A program made the translations under genes and the position numbers. The notes under the pieces were generated by a model that was not told the origin of the DNA, made no database searches, and saw nothing but the letters and a program-made list of their open reading frames with translations. This document shows, piece by piece, positions 51,957-60,503 of a DNA stretch of 64,000 bases. The stretch comes from Verrucomicrobiaceae bacterium (lineage in GTDB: Bacteria > Verrucomicrobiota > Verrucomicrobiia > Verrucomicrobiales > Verrucomicrobiaceae): positions 62,001 through 126,000 of the forward strand of contig CANGYJ010000003.1 in NCBI GenBank assembly GCA_947458455.1, given 5' to 3'. Within the stretch, counting starts at the first letter, position 1, and each line of letters begins with the position of its first letter.

Positions 51957-52994
51957 TCAAACGGAGCTCTCGCGGGCCTTGGGAGCTGAAGGAGGTGTTT
52001 CGCGGGGTCCACCTTCGGGCGAGCGTGGTGGGCCGCCTTCACGACGTTCGAATTGGAAGTCCTGACGCACGTTGTCGAAGAGGCGGAGCTTCTCGCGGAA
52101 CTTCTCCGGCACGGCCTGGCGTTCCGCATCGGTATTCACCGGCCAGCTTTGCTCCTCACCCTCCTTCGGACGGGCGATGAAGGTGCGTTTACCATCTTCA
52201 TTCTTGAGCTGGTATTCGCCGGATTCATCACGACGGAGGATGTTCGCGGCGCTGTGGGCCTCGACACGGGTCTCAGAGCGTTTTTCGCCATCGCGAGGAC
52301 TTGGGCCATCGTGGCGGTCGCCGTCACGAGGGGTACCCTCGCGACGCTGAGGCGGCGAGCCGGGCATGGGGCCTTCGCGTCCGCCGCGTCCCCAGTCCTG
52401 CATGCGCTCTTGATACTCACGCATCTGTCTTTGGACCTGCTCCATCTGCTCACGCATATCCTGGCCGCCACCGCCAAAGAAGTGCTGCATCTGCGGTGGC
52501 ATGCCGGGAAAGCCGCGTGGCTTGTGAGGTGATTCATTGGCAGGCATCATCCGCTCGGCGAGTGTGACGCTGAGCTGCGTTTCCTTGCCACCGGTGATGA
52601 CGGTGAGGGGCACGACATCGCCTTTTTTCTTGCTGCGCACGAGAGTGAGGAGCTGCTCCATGTTCACGAGCTGCTGATCGGCAAATTTCACGAGCACGTC
52701 GTGCGTCTTGATGCCAGCGGTCTTCGCCGGTGAATCCGGCATGACTTCCTCGACCATCAAGCCGAAGCCCTCGGGCAGGCCAAACTGGCTGCGCAGCTCG
52801 ACAGGCACCTCACGCGTGAGCACGCCCATATAGGCGACGGCTTTCTGTTCCGCCTCGCCGCGGTTTTGTGGGCGGGATTCAGGTGGTGGAGGCGGCTTGG
52901 GTGCATCTGGAGGCTGCGGTGCGCCGGGTTCTTGCGCACTAAGTGCGGTGGCGCTGGCGGCAAGTGCCAGCAGGAGGGTGCGGTGGAGTTTCAT
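51957..52994 (-). CDS. Secreted PDZ-domain protein
   Basis: A 345-residue protein with a signal peptide (LLLALAASATALSAQ), a Pro-rich spacer, one PDZ domain (about residues 50-150; FGLPEGFGLMVEEVMPDSPA and GIKTHDVLVKFADQQL) and a long charged tail (about 160-345) rich in Gly, Arg, Glu and Pro with DMREQMEQVQRQMREYQERM as a coiled coil. There is no protease domain, so it is probably a binding or regulatory PDZ protein. It is the third gene behind a sigma factor and a one-helix, putative anti-sigma gene (25 bases after the latter), hinting at a role in sensing envelope state. Confidence 0.82.
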   Translation of the reverse strand: MKLHRTLLLALAASATALSAQEPGAPQPPDAPKPPPPPESRPQNRGEAEQKAVAYMGVLTREVPVELRSQFGLPEGFGLMVEEVMPDSPAKTAGIKTHDVLVKFADQQLVNMEQLLTLVRSKKKGDVVPLTVITGGKETQLSVTLAERMMPANESPHKPRGFPGMPPQMQHFFGGGGQDMREQMEQVQRQMREYQERMQDWGRGGREGPMPGSPPQRREGTPRDGDRHDGPSPRDGEKRSETRVEAHSAANILRRDESGEYQLKNEDGKRTFIARPKEGEEQSWPVNTDAERQAVPEKFREKLRLFDNVRQDFQFERREGGPPRSPEGGPRETPPSAPKARESSV

Positions 52995-53019
52995 GGTGGA
53001 TGGGGGCGGATGGATGGAC

Positions 53020-53511
53020 TTACTGAAAGCTCACGGGCAGCACGAGGGACTGCTCACGCGGATACTCGACGATGATCTCAGCACCATCGCGAGGGTCGAT
53101 GTAGAGATGCCGCTCCGTGCCACGGACGCGGACGTGCTTCTGCGGCATCCGATCGGCGGTGTAGCGGATGCCTTCGTCCTGCACATCGTCCCATTCACTG
53201 ATGGTGGAGACGGGCATGACGCCGGATTGAGGCGCGGAGACGGCCACGGTGGGCTGTGAAGTGGATGCCGGTAAGGTGAGGCCGCTGGAGAAGGTGCTCA
53301 TCACGGCGATGGCGGCGGCGGCACCGAGGGCGGCATAGGTCACGGGCGCTAGCCAACGCACGGTGTGTGGGCGTTTCGTCGTTTGTGAGAGCCAGCTCAT
53401 ATCGAGACGCAGCTCTTCTTCGACGCGGCTACTCAGCTCAGGCGAGACGGCGGCGGGCGCGAGGCTGCGGAGTAGGTTTTCGAGTTCAGGGGCGTGGAAA
53501 TCAGGTTTCAT
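53020..53511 (-). CDS. Putative anti-sigma factor, one transmembrane helix
   Basis: 163 residues. An N-terminal helical cytoplasmic part (about 1-48), one membrane helix (about 52-73, WLAPVTYAALGAAAAIAVMS), and a C-terminal extracytoplasmic beta-rich part (about 75-163) with VRGTERHLYIDPRDGAEIIV. No zinc-binding anti-sigma motif is evident. The call rests on the ATGA overlap with the sigma gene and the membrane topology, the usual layout of a sigma/anti-sigma pair. Confidence 0.6.
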   Translation of the reverse strand: MKPDFHAPELENLLRSLAPAAVSPELSSRVEEELRLDMSWLSQTTKRPHTVRWLAPVTYAALGAAAAIAVMSTFSSGLTLPASTSQPTVAVSAPQSGVMPVSTISEWDDVQDEGIRYTADRMPQKHVRVRGTERHLYIDPRDGAEIIVEYPREQSLVLPVSFQ

Positions 53512-54089
53512 GAGAGAACCTCCGATTGGGATGTGAAGGGCAAGACGTTGAAGGCGGTGGAAGCGGGTGGTTCGCTGGTGACGAGCTCGTCGCGGACGGG
53601 GGTGAGTTTCTTACGCAGGTTGTTCAAAGCGTAGCGGTAACGGCCGGCGATGGTGTTGATGGACTCGCCGGAGATGGCAGCGATCTCTTTGAAGGTCAGG
53701 CCACCCCAGAGGTGCAGGGTGACGACTTCGCGCTGTTCTTTGGAGAGATCTTGAAGGGCGTTTTCGATGATCTCGGCGGTTTCACGCTGCTCGGGCTGGG
53801 GATCAAAGCAGGGAGCGTTTTCGCCAGCGATGGCGATGTCGGATTTTCCTTCGCGAGTCACGCGGCGGTTATCCGAGCGGCGCTGATCGAGGGCGATGGT
53901 GCGGACGGCGGCGTAGAGCAGGGGGATGTGTTGGGCATCGCCATCGGGAAACCTCCGCCACCATCTCACGAAGGCCATCTGCACCACGTCCTCGGCATCC
54001 GCTTTCGTCTGAACGAGCTGGCGGGCATAGAGAACGAGCTGCGGAGCGAGCTGGTCAAAGGTGCGTTTCCAATCAAAGGCAGGGGCCAT
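53508..54089 (-). CDS. ECF-type RNA polymerase sigma factor
   Basis: 193-residue sigma-70-family protein with region 2 near the start (YARQLVQTKADAEDVVQMAF; AVRTIALDQRR) and region 4 near the end (LSKEQREVVTLHLWGGLTFKE, ISGESINTIAGRYRYALNNLR). It opens a minus-strand operon with the putative anti-sigma gene (ATGA overlap) and the PDZ gene, and may control them. The C-terminal tail after region 4 is about 30 residues longer than usual and is not alike to the family. It is divergent from the histidine kinase gene. Confidence 0.9.
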   Translation of the reverse strand: MAPAFDWKRTFDQLAPQLVLYARQLVQTKADAEDVVQMAFVRWWRRFPDGDAQHIPLLYAAVRTIALDQRRSDNRRVTREGKSDIAIAGENAPCFDPQPEQRETAEIIENALQDLSKEQREVVTLHLWGGLTFKEIAAISGESINTIAGRYRYALNNLRKKLTPVRDELVTSEPPASTAFNVLPFTSQSEVLS

Positions 54090-54257
54090 GCGAGGAGGCG
54101 TGGGTTTCAGAAGGGGCTTTCAGGGGGCTTAACGGGCACGCGAGGTGTTTTTGTGTGCTCGGTTGAAAAAATCCGTGGGGAGTCGATTCGCAGGCTCAAA
54201 AACACGCCACGCGGCTTGCCAGCGAGAAGGCTTCATCATTAAGCACCGTGAAATTTT

Positions 54258-55577
54258 ATGCCGGAGAGCTTTTCAGACTCAAACCAGAGCCGTTTTGCCC
54301 AGGAGCAGCAAGAGCTGAACCTGCGCAATGCGCGGATGGGGGCGTGGTTTGTGATGATCCTGGTGCCGCTGTGCTGGTTCCTCGATTGGATGGCCTACCC
54401 ACAGCGGAAGTGGGAGTTTTTGGTGCTGCGGCTGGCTTGTGCGGCGTCTTGCGTGCCGCTGTTGCTGGCGTTGAACGGTTCCTGGGGCCAGCGCTGGTGC
54501 CGCGTGTATCCCATCGTGCTGCCGCTGCTGCCAACCGTGATGATCGCGGGCATGATGTATCTCAGCGGTGATCCGGGCAGCGGCTACTACGCGGGCCTCA
54601 CGCTGGCGCTCGTGCTGCTGGCCTACTTTGCCTCCACCCTGCCCAATCTCATCGGAAGCACCGATCCACGAGCTCTGGGCATCTTCGTGAACAACACCGG
54701 CTTCATCCTGCTGAACTGCGTGGTGCTCTACTTTGGCAGTCGCCAGTATCATGCGATCCGCCTGCGAGAGTTCGCCGCGCGTTGCAAGATCGAAGACCAG
54801 CGGGAGGAGCTGGCCGAGCGGAATGCGGAGCTGACGGCTACTTTGAAACGCCTCCGCGAAACGGAGCTACAGCTCGATCAAAGCGAGAAGCTGGCCTCCA
54901 TCGGTTGCTTGAGTGCGGGCATCGTGCATGAGATCAACAACCCGCTGAGCTATGTGCAGTCGGGAATCTTCCTGCTGAAAAAGAAGGGCAATAACATGCC
55001 GGAAGATGTGGCTGAATCGGTGAGCCGCATCGCGGCGGACATCGGCGAGGGCATTGACCGTGTGGCGGCCATTGTGAGCTATCTGCGCCCCTTTGCCCAC
55101 CCGGAAAACCGTGGATGCCGCCCGGTGAATCTTCACGAGATCACGCGGAAGGCTCTGCGCTTGCTCAACAAGGAAATCGGTGATCGCAGTGTGACGCTGG
55201 TGGATGAAGTGCCGGGGGGCCTGGTGGCTTAAGGCGATGAAAATCATCTCATTCAGATCGTGATCAATTTGATCCAAAACAGTCTTGATGCCCTCAATGG
55301 TCGCCCGGAACCGCAGATCCTGCTGACAGCTTTCGAAAACGAATCCCACGTGGAGTTAATCGTGCGAGACAACGGCACCGGCATCCCGCAGGCAAATCTT
55401 GCGAAGATATTCGATCCGTTCTTCACCACCAAACCGGTGGGGCAGGGGATGGGCCTGGGGCTGAGCCTTTGCTTCCGCATGATCCAGGGCATGGCCGGTG
55501 AGGTGAGTGTGGACACGGCGGAAGGCAGCCACACGCAGTTCACGATCAGCCTCGCTAGGCCGGTAGCTCAGGCATGA
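54258..55577 (+). pseudogene. Histidine kinase split by an in-frame TAA
   Basis: A membrane-bound histidine kinase: polytopic N-terminus (about five helices, residues 28-170), coiled coil (180-215), phosphoacceptor domain with GIVHEINNPLSYVQSG (His of the H-box), then the ATPase domain. A TAA at 55230-55232 ends the first frame after GGLVA. The same frame continues without a break as GDENHLIQIVINLIQNSLDA (N-box), GTGIP (G1) and GMGLGLSLCF (G2). One base change would restore a full kinase of about 440 residues. A GTG at 55260 could start a free ATPase fragment. It could be a pseudogene, a two-piece kinase or a sequence error. No response regulator is adjacent. Confidence 0.8.
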
Positions 55578-55720
55578 ATCAGGCACTCGGGTAGCTGCCG
55601 TGAGTCTACCTGAACAAAAATGGGAGCCTCGCGTCCATGCATTCTGCGCGATGAGACGGCTCGATAAGCTGCCAAAATCGAGCTTGAAGTCGTTAGAAAC
55701 TTAAGAAACACTAAATAACT

Positions 55721-56548
55721 ATGAACTCGAAGCCTTCTCCCGGCCGCGCTACCCGCGCTCTGGGCCTTGTCCTCCTCTTGAGCAGCACGGCCTCCGCGCA
55801 GCAAGGATACTATCAGCAGCCCCCGCGCTACACGCAGCCGCCGCCGAACTACTACAACTATCAGCAGCCTCCTGCTCAGCGTGAGAGCCCTCTCGATATG
55901 ATCCCGAAGATCGGGCAAAAAGTAGGCCAGTGGGTGCGCCGCACCTTTTATGGAGACCAGGGCTATGCCCAGCCGACTCCGAACTATGGCTACAATCAAG
56001 GGCAGGCCCAGCCGCGCCAGTATTCTGCCCCGCCGCCGTCTTCCGGTTACTATCAGCAGCAGCCTCCTTCTTATCCTCAGCAGCCGCGTTATCAGGCACC
56101 GCCCGCTTCCACGGGCCAGCCGCGTTACAACTACCCACCGCAGCACCCACCGAGCACCAAGACGCCACCTCCCACATCAAAAAGTACTTCGAAGGGCAAA
56201 TACACGCCACCTCGCATCGAGGCGCCCAAATCGACGCCTTCTTCAACGCCCTCCAAAAGCAGCACCACGACGAAAAAGCCCAAAACCGAGCCACCACCCC
56301 CTCTTCAACCCAAAGAGCCAGAAGTCGTCACCACACGCCGTTCGGAGACCGCGAAACCCAAAGAGGAGCCACCGGCCAATTTCCCTTCATCGAGCAATTC
56401 AGGCTCCTTCTTGAAAGGCAAAAAGACCGGTAAGCAAGGTCGTGTCATCAGCCCCTATCCGCCTTACAAGGAACTGGACATCACCGGCCTCGAAAGCGGC
56501 TCGCTCGCTCTCGATCCCACGACGCAGAAGGTCTTCGAGGTGCCGTGA
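55721..56548 (+). CDS. Secreted Pro/Gln/Tyr-rich low-complexity protein
   Basis: 275 residues. A signal peptide (GLVLLLSSTASA) is followed by a long stretch with many YYQQPPP-like motifs (about 28-140), a short folded-looking stretch (SPLDMIPKIGQKVGQWVRRT, about 56-75), a Pro/Ser/Thr/Lys-rich linker (140-235), and a conserved-looking C-terminus (GRVISPYPPYKELDITGLES). I do not recognise it. It may be a cell-envelope or matrix protein. It has a strong terminator and is followed by rpoN. Confidence 0.75.
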   Translation: MNSKPSPGRATRALGLVLLLSSTASAQQGYYQQPPRYTQPPPNYYNYQQPPAQRESPLDMIPKIGQKVGQWVRRTFYGDQGYAQPTPNYGYNQGQAQPRQYSAPPPSSGYYQQQPPSYPQQPRYQAPPASTGQPRYNYPPQHPPSTKTPPPTSKSTSKGKYTPPRIEAPKSTPSSTPSKSSTTTKKPKTEPPPPLQPKEPEVVTTRRSETAKPKEEPPANFPSSSNSGSFLKGKKTGKQGRVISPYPPYKELDITGLESGSLALDPTTQKVFEVP

Positions 56549-56579
56549 GGCCCTGCTAAATCGGTATTTCACCCCTTTT

Positions 56580-56611
56580 GCGCCCCGGATGACCTCCGGG
56601 GCGCTTTTTTT
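56580..56611 (+). terminator. Strong intrinsic terminator before rpoN
   Basis: GCGCCCCGG (56580-56588) pairs with CCGGGGCGC (56596-56604), seven-base loop, followed by seven T (56605-56611). It separates the low-complexity protein gene from rpoN. Confidence 0.95.
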
Positions 56612-56660
56612 GGCATGCCATGAGCCTTCATTTTTCTGATTCGGAAAAAAATATGGATTC

Positions 56661-56676
56661 TGGCCTGTGCTTTGCT
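56661..56676 (+). promoter_or_regulatory. Possible sigma-54 promoter in front of rpoN
   Basis: TGGCCTGTGCTTTGCT fits the sigma-54 pattern TGGCACG-N4-TTGCW: GG at -24 and GC at -12 are kept with exact spacing; two bases of the -24 block differ. It is 48 bases upstream of the rpoN ATG. If real, RpoN would act on its own gene. Confidence 0.4.
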
Positions 56677-56724
56677 TTTAGTGGTATAGCGGCTGGTGTT
56701 TGGGTGCTGGCCGCACCACCAACC

Positions 56725-58218
56725 ATGGCCACTCAAGGATTCCAGCAGATACAGTCACAGAAGCTCGCCATCGGGCCTCAGATGCAGCAGAGTTTGCAGA
56801 TTTTGCAGGCTCCCACGCTGGAGCTGCGCCAAATCATCCAGCAGGAGATCGAGGTCAATCCGGTGCTCGAGCTGGAGGCTCCCGAGACCTCCCTGGAGGA
56901 TGCCATCCCGGACGATCCCGATGATCGCAGCGGCGGTGATGAGGACATCTCTCAGTTCACGCAGATGGACGAGGAATGGCGCGAATACTGGCAGCAAAGC
57001 CGCCAGCAGACGGCCGCTCGCCGCAGCGATGATCAGGAACGCTGGCAGTTCATGATGGACTCCATCGTGGCTCCCACGACGCTCCAGGCGCATCTCGTTT
57101 CCCAGCTTCACACAGCAGATGTGAAAGACGCCCGCATCGCCAGCCATGTGGAATATCTCATCGGCAATCTCGATGACCGTGGCTTCCTCAACGCCCGCAT
57201 CGACGACATCAGCCTCCAGCAGGCCATTCCGATTGATGAACTGCGAGAGGCCAAGCGCTTGCTCCAAAGCTTTGACCCCGTCGGCGTCGGCTCCGAGGAT
57301 CTTCGTGAGTGCCTCATGGTGCAGCTCGACCGTCTTGGAAAACGAGGCACGCTGCCCTGGCGTGTGCTCGATCAGTATCTCGACGATCTCGCCAATAAAC
57401 GCTATCCCGTCATCGCCCGGAAGCTCGGTGTGCCAGTGGAACAAATTTCCCGCGCTGGCGACCTCATCGGCACGCTCGATCCTCGTCCTGCGCAGAGGTT
57501 TGCCGTTTCAGATAACAACTACGTCACGCCCGATGTCGTCGTCGAGAGGCTCAATGGGGAGTGGGTGGCCATCATGACGAATGATGACCTGCCTCGTCTG
57601 CGCATCAGCAACACGTACAAGGACCTCCTCAGCCAGGCGCAAAGCACCGGTGAGGTTCGTGATTATGTGCGGGATAAGATCCGTGGGGGTAAATTTCTCA
57701 TTCGCTGCATTCACCAGCGCCAGCAGACCATTCACAAGATTGCCACGGAGATCCTCCGCCACCAGCGTGACTTCCTCGATAAGGGTCTCGGCCATCTCAA
57801 ATCCCTCAACATGGCTACCGTGGCCGCTGATGTGGGGGTGCATGAGACGACTGTTAGCCGCGCCATCGCTGGCAAATACATCGCTACGCCACACGGCGTC
57901 TTTGAGCTGAAGTACTTCTTCACTCACGGCGTGAAAACCGATTCCGGCGAGGACATGAGCAACACGAGCGTGAAAAACGCCATCTCCGAGCTCATCAAAC
58001 AGGAGTCCAAGCATAAGCCTCTCAGCGATGACAAGCTCGCCGCCCTCCTCGATAAGCAGGGCATCAAAGTGGCCCGTCGCACCATCGCAAAGTATCGCGA
58101 GGCCCTTGGCATCCTCCCCAGCCATCTTCGCAAAGAGTTTAGTTCTGCGCCACCCAAGGAGCCCAAGGCCCGGAAGCCCAAGAAGGAAGCCGCTGAGACT
58201 GAGTCATCCGAAGCCTAA
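56725..58218 (+). CDS. rpoN: RNA polymerase sigma-54 factor
   Basis: Alternative sigma factor that recognises -24/-12 promoters and needs an AAA+ activator. Region I is Gln-rich at the start (QMQQSLQILQAPTLELRQII), the acidic region II follows (EDAIPDDPDDRSGGDED), then the core-binding region III, and the RpoN box ARRTIAKYRE at residues 450-459 binds the -24 element. ATG at 56725 gives 497 residues, near the usual 480; an upstream ATG would add 35 residues overlapping the promoter. A basic Lys/Glu/Pro tail of about 25 residues follows the box. In E. coli rpoN lies between lptB and hpf; here it is 45 kb away from them. Confidence 0.96.
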   Translation: MATQGFQQIQSQKLAIGPQMQQSLQILQAPTLELRQIIQQEIEVNPVLELEAPETSLEDAIPDDPDDRSGGDEDISQFTQMDEEWREYWQQSRQQTAARRSDDQERWQFMMDSIVAPTTLQAHLVSQLHTADVKDARIASHVEYLIGNLDDRGFLNARIDDISLQQAIPIDELREAKRLLQSFDPVGVGSEDLRECLMVQLDRLGKRGTLPWRVLDQYLDDLANKRYPVIARKLGVPVEQISRAGDLIGTLDPRPAQRFAVSDNNYVTPDVVVERLNGEWVAIMTNDDLPRLRISNTYKDLLSQAQSTGEVRDYVRDKIRGGKFLIRCIHQRQQTIHKIATEILRHQRDFLDKGLGHLKSLNMATVAADVGVHETTVSRAIAGKYIATPHGVFELKYFFTHGVKTDSGEDMSNTSVKNAISELIKQESKHKPLSDDKLAALLDKQGIKVARRTIAKYREALGILPSHLRKEFSSAPPKEPKARKPKKEAAETESSEA

Positions 58219-58223
58219 TCCGC

Positions 58224-58532
58224 TTAACCCGCCGGAGCATCGAGTGCCCGAAGGTAATCGAAGGTGTAAAGGCCGGTGTTGTGCCCATCGCTAAAATCGA
58301 ACTGGACGGCGTAACCTCCGATGATGCGCCAGTCGCGCACGGTGACGCCGGGGAAGTGTTTTTGATTCGTTCCGCCGATCTGGCGGCCGAGCAGATCACG
58401 TTCCCCTGTGTTTTCGGCGCTAGGAGAAGCGGCACGCAGCTTTTCCATCGCGATAAATTGCTCGTGACCATCACCCCAAATGATGGCGACTTCGTTTCCG
58501 ATGAGTTCGAGGCGAGCGGGGGACATGGGCAT
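58224..58532 (-). CDS. DUF971-family protein
   Basis: A 102-residue protein with the pattern of DUF971 (gamma-butyrobetaine hydroxylase-like N-terminal domain): IIWGDGHEQFIAMEKLR near the start and DFSDGHNTGLYTFDYLR near the end. These domains occur alone in many bacteria, some tied to Fe-S cluster work, with no settled function. The ATG at 58532 is chosen because an earlier ATG at 58565 lies in the rpsD terminator; an ATG two codons downstream (58526) is also possible. Confidence 0.75.
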   Translation of the reverse strand: MPMSPARLELIGNEVAIIWGDGHEQFIAMEKLRAASPSAENTGERDLLGRQIGGTNQKHFPGVTVRDWRIIGGYAVQFDFSDGHNTGLYTFDYLRALDAPAG

Positions 58533-58563
58533 GGGAGAGTTTTGAGCTGGATGGATGAAAAGC

Positions 58564-58591
58564 AAAAGGGACGCTCTAAAGCGTCCCTTTT
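58564..58591 (-). terminator. Intrinsic terminator of the rpsM-rpsD operon
   Basis: Perfect 12-bp palindromic stem AAAAGGGACGCT (58564-58575) / AGCGTCCCTTTT (58580-58591), four-base loop. Read on the minus strand it ends in four T, 28 bases after the rpsD stop. Confidence 0.85.
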
Positions 58592-58618
58592 GAAGGTGAT
58601 TCTGAACTCGGCTGGAGA

Positions 58619-59230
58619 TTAGCGGGAGTAAAGTTCGACGACGAGCTGCTCGTTGGCGATGGGGGCGATTTCTTCACGCACAGGGGCGCGATTGACGGTG
58701 CCCTTCATGGCGTCGCGATCGACGGTCATCCAGTCGGCGCTGGGGCTGCCAGCAGTCATTTCGAGGAACTTGCCCACGAGCTGCTGGGAACGAGGGGCGG
58801 CCTTCACGGAGACCACGTCTCCGGCTTTGCACTGGTAGCTGGCGATGTTCACGACCTTGCCGTTCACGGTGATGTGGCGGTGGGCGACGAGCTGGCGGGA
58901 GGCGAAGCGGGTGTTGGCGAAGCCCATGCGGTAGCAGACGTTGTCGAGGCGGAGCTCGAGCATCTGAAGCAGGATTTCACCGGTTACGCCTTTGCGACGC
59001 TGGGCCTCGGCGAAAAAGCGGCGGAACTGCTTTTCGAGCACGCCGTATTGGAAGCGGAGCTTCTGCTTCTCGATGAGGGCGGTGCCGTATTCGGAAGTCT
59101 TGCGGCGGGTGTTGCGAGCACCGTGCTGTCCCGGGGGGAAATTGCGCAGTTCGAGGGCTTTGGAGGGGCCGAAAAGAGCCACGCCGAAGCGGCGGGCGAT
59201 TTTTTCACGAGGTCCAGTGTAGCGAGCCAT
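58619..59230 (-). CDS. rpsD: 30S ribosomal protein S4
   Basis: Primary 16S rRNA-binding protein that nucleates 30S assembly. It starts ARYTGPREKIARRFGVALFG, has the S4 core with QKLRFQYGVLEKQFRRFF and the S4 RNA-binding domain (LDNVCYRMGFANTRFASRQL, VAHRHITVNGKVV). 203 residues, the normal length. It is the last gene of the operon, with a terminator behind it; rpoA and rplQ, which usually follow, are absent here. Confidence 0.97.
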   Translation of the reverse strand: MARYTGPREKIARRFGVALFGPSKALELRNFPPGQHGARNTRRKTSEYGTALIEKQKLRFQYGVLEKQFRRFFAEAQRRKGVTGEILLQMLELRLDNVCYRMGFANTRFASRQLVAHRHITVNGKVVNIASYQCKAGDVVSVKAAPRSQQLVGKFLEMTAGSPSADWMTVDRDAMKGTVNRAPVREEIAPIANEQLVVELYSR

Positions 59231-59259
59231 GAGTCAGGTTTGAGGGAAAGGGATTCGAA

Positions 59260-59805
59260 TTAAACGCGGCGGGATTGCGGCGGGCGGCAGCCATTGTGCG
59301 GGATCGGGGTGACGTCCTTGATGGCCGTCACTTCGATGCCGAGGGCCTGCACAGCACGCACGGCGGACTCACGACCGGAGCCGGGACCATTCAGGCGGAC
59401 TTCCACTTCGCGGAGACCGTGACCCATTGCCTGACGGCAGGCATCCTGAGCGACGACCTGAGCAGCGTAAGCGGTGCCTTTACGGGAGCCGCGGAAGCCC
59501 ATCTTGCCAGAGGAGGAGGAGCCAATCTTCGCACCCGTCTTGTCCGTGACCGTGACGATGGTGTTATTGAAGGTAGCTTTGACGTGAACGATGCCTGTGG
59601 AGACGTTCTTCGAGCCCTTGGCCTTGATGATCTTGGCGCCTTCTTCCTCGCCTCCGATCTCTGCCCAGATGCTCTGGGAGACCTGGCGGTCACCGCCGGT
59701 GGGTTGCTTGTCAGCCGCAGGAGCGGCGGCGGGTGCGGGAGCAGGAGCGGCGGCAGGAGCAGCCGTTGCTTCAGCAGGGGATGCCGGGATGATTTCGTCA
59801 GCCAT
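59260..59805 (-). CDS. rpsK: 30S ribosomal protein S11 with N-terminal extension
   Basis: Part of the 30S platform. The conserved body (from about residue 67: [20 protein letters not shown]) contains [34 protein letters not shown] and [16 protein letters not shown]. An Ala/Pro-rich stretch and an acidic segment (together about 52 residues) precede it, so it is 181 residues versus the usual about 130. Whether the extension is translated is open, but its ATG is the only suitable start seen. Confidence 0.93.
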   Translation of the reverse strand: MADEIIPASPAEATAAPAAAPAPAPAAAPAADKQPTGGDRQVSQSIWAEIGGEEEGAKIIKAKGSKNVSTGIVHVKATFNNTIVTVTDKTGAKIGSSSSGKMGFRGSRKGTAYAAQVVAQDACRQAMGHGLREVEVRLNGPGSGRESAVRAVQALGIEVTAIKDVTPIPHNGCRPPQSRRV

Positions 59806-59832
59806 GGTAGGTAAAGTGCGTCGCGTTGAGGG

Positions 59833-60210
59833 TTACTTGGAGGCTTTCTGAGCGCCGACGGTCTTACGCGGACCTTTGCGAGTGCGGGCGTTCGTGTGAG
59901 TGCGCTGACCACGCACTGGAAGGCCGCGGCGGTGACGGTGAGCGCGGTAGCAGTTGATGCCCAGGATGCGTTTCATGTGCATCTGGATTTCACGGCGAAG
60001 GTCGCCTTCGATCGGAAGCTTCAAACCCTGAATAACCTGCGTGATGAGAGCGATCTGCTCATCGGTGAGCTCACCGGCACGCGTGTTCGGATCAATGTTC
60101 GTCGCAGCAAGAACCTTGCGGCTAATGGGAAGACCGATGCCGTAAATATAGGGCAGCGAGTATTCAATCTTTTTGTCGTTGGGGATTTCGACTCCGAGCA
60201 GGCGGGGCAT
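59833..60210 (-). CDS. rpsM: 30S ribosomal protein S13
   Basis: Located at the top of the 30S head and contacts tRNA and the 50S. It starts PRLLGVEIPNDKKIEYSLPY, with YGIGLPISRKVLAATNID and the C-terminal RGLPVRGQRTHTNARTRKG. 125 residues. The ATG at 60210 is the normal S13 start; an earlier ATG would add 11 residues that are not S13-like. It lies between rpmJ and rpsK. Confidence 0.97.
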   Translation of the reverse strand: MPRLLGVEIPNDKKIEYSLPYIYGIGLPISRKVLAATNIDPNTRAGELTDEQIALITQVIQGLKLPIEGDLRREIQMHMKRILGINCYRAHRHRRGLPVRGQRTHTNARTRKGPRKTVGAQKASK

Positions 60211-60239
60211 AAGACGTGGTTTGTGAGGTGAAAAGCGGA

Positions 60240-60353
60240 TCAACCCTGACGCTGCTTATGGCGTGGGTTTTTGCAGACGACACGGACGATGCCAGCGCGA
60301 CGGATCACGCGGCATAGCTCGCAGAGGGGTTTGACGGAAGTGCGGACTCGCAT
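60240..60353 (-). CDS. rpmJ: 50S ribosomal protein L36
   Basis: A 37-residue protein, [19 protein letters not shown] and so on to [17 protein letters not shown]. It has the zinc-binding CxxC (Cys11, Cys14), then Cys27 and His32, so it is the zinc-containing type. It is the first gene of the group rpmJ-rpsM-rpsK-rpsD, as in the spc/alpha junction of many bacteria. Confidence 0.95.
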   Translation of the reverse strand: MRVRTSVKPLCELCRVIRRAGIVRVVCKNPRHKQRQG

Positions 60354-60503
60354 GGGAAAGAAAGATTGCTGAGGAAAGAAACAATCAGGAACCCTTGCCG
60401 GAGCAGGGGGGCGGGATGCCTACCACAGAAGAAACCTCGCGCAAGCCAGATTTTCACAGTTTTCCGGTGCGCTCCGGCCTCTCTTGCTCATAAAGAGGGG
60501 CGC

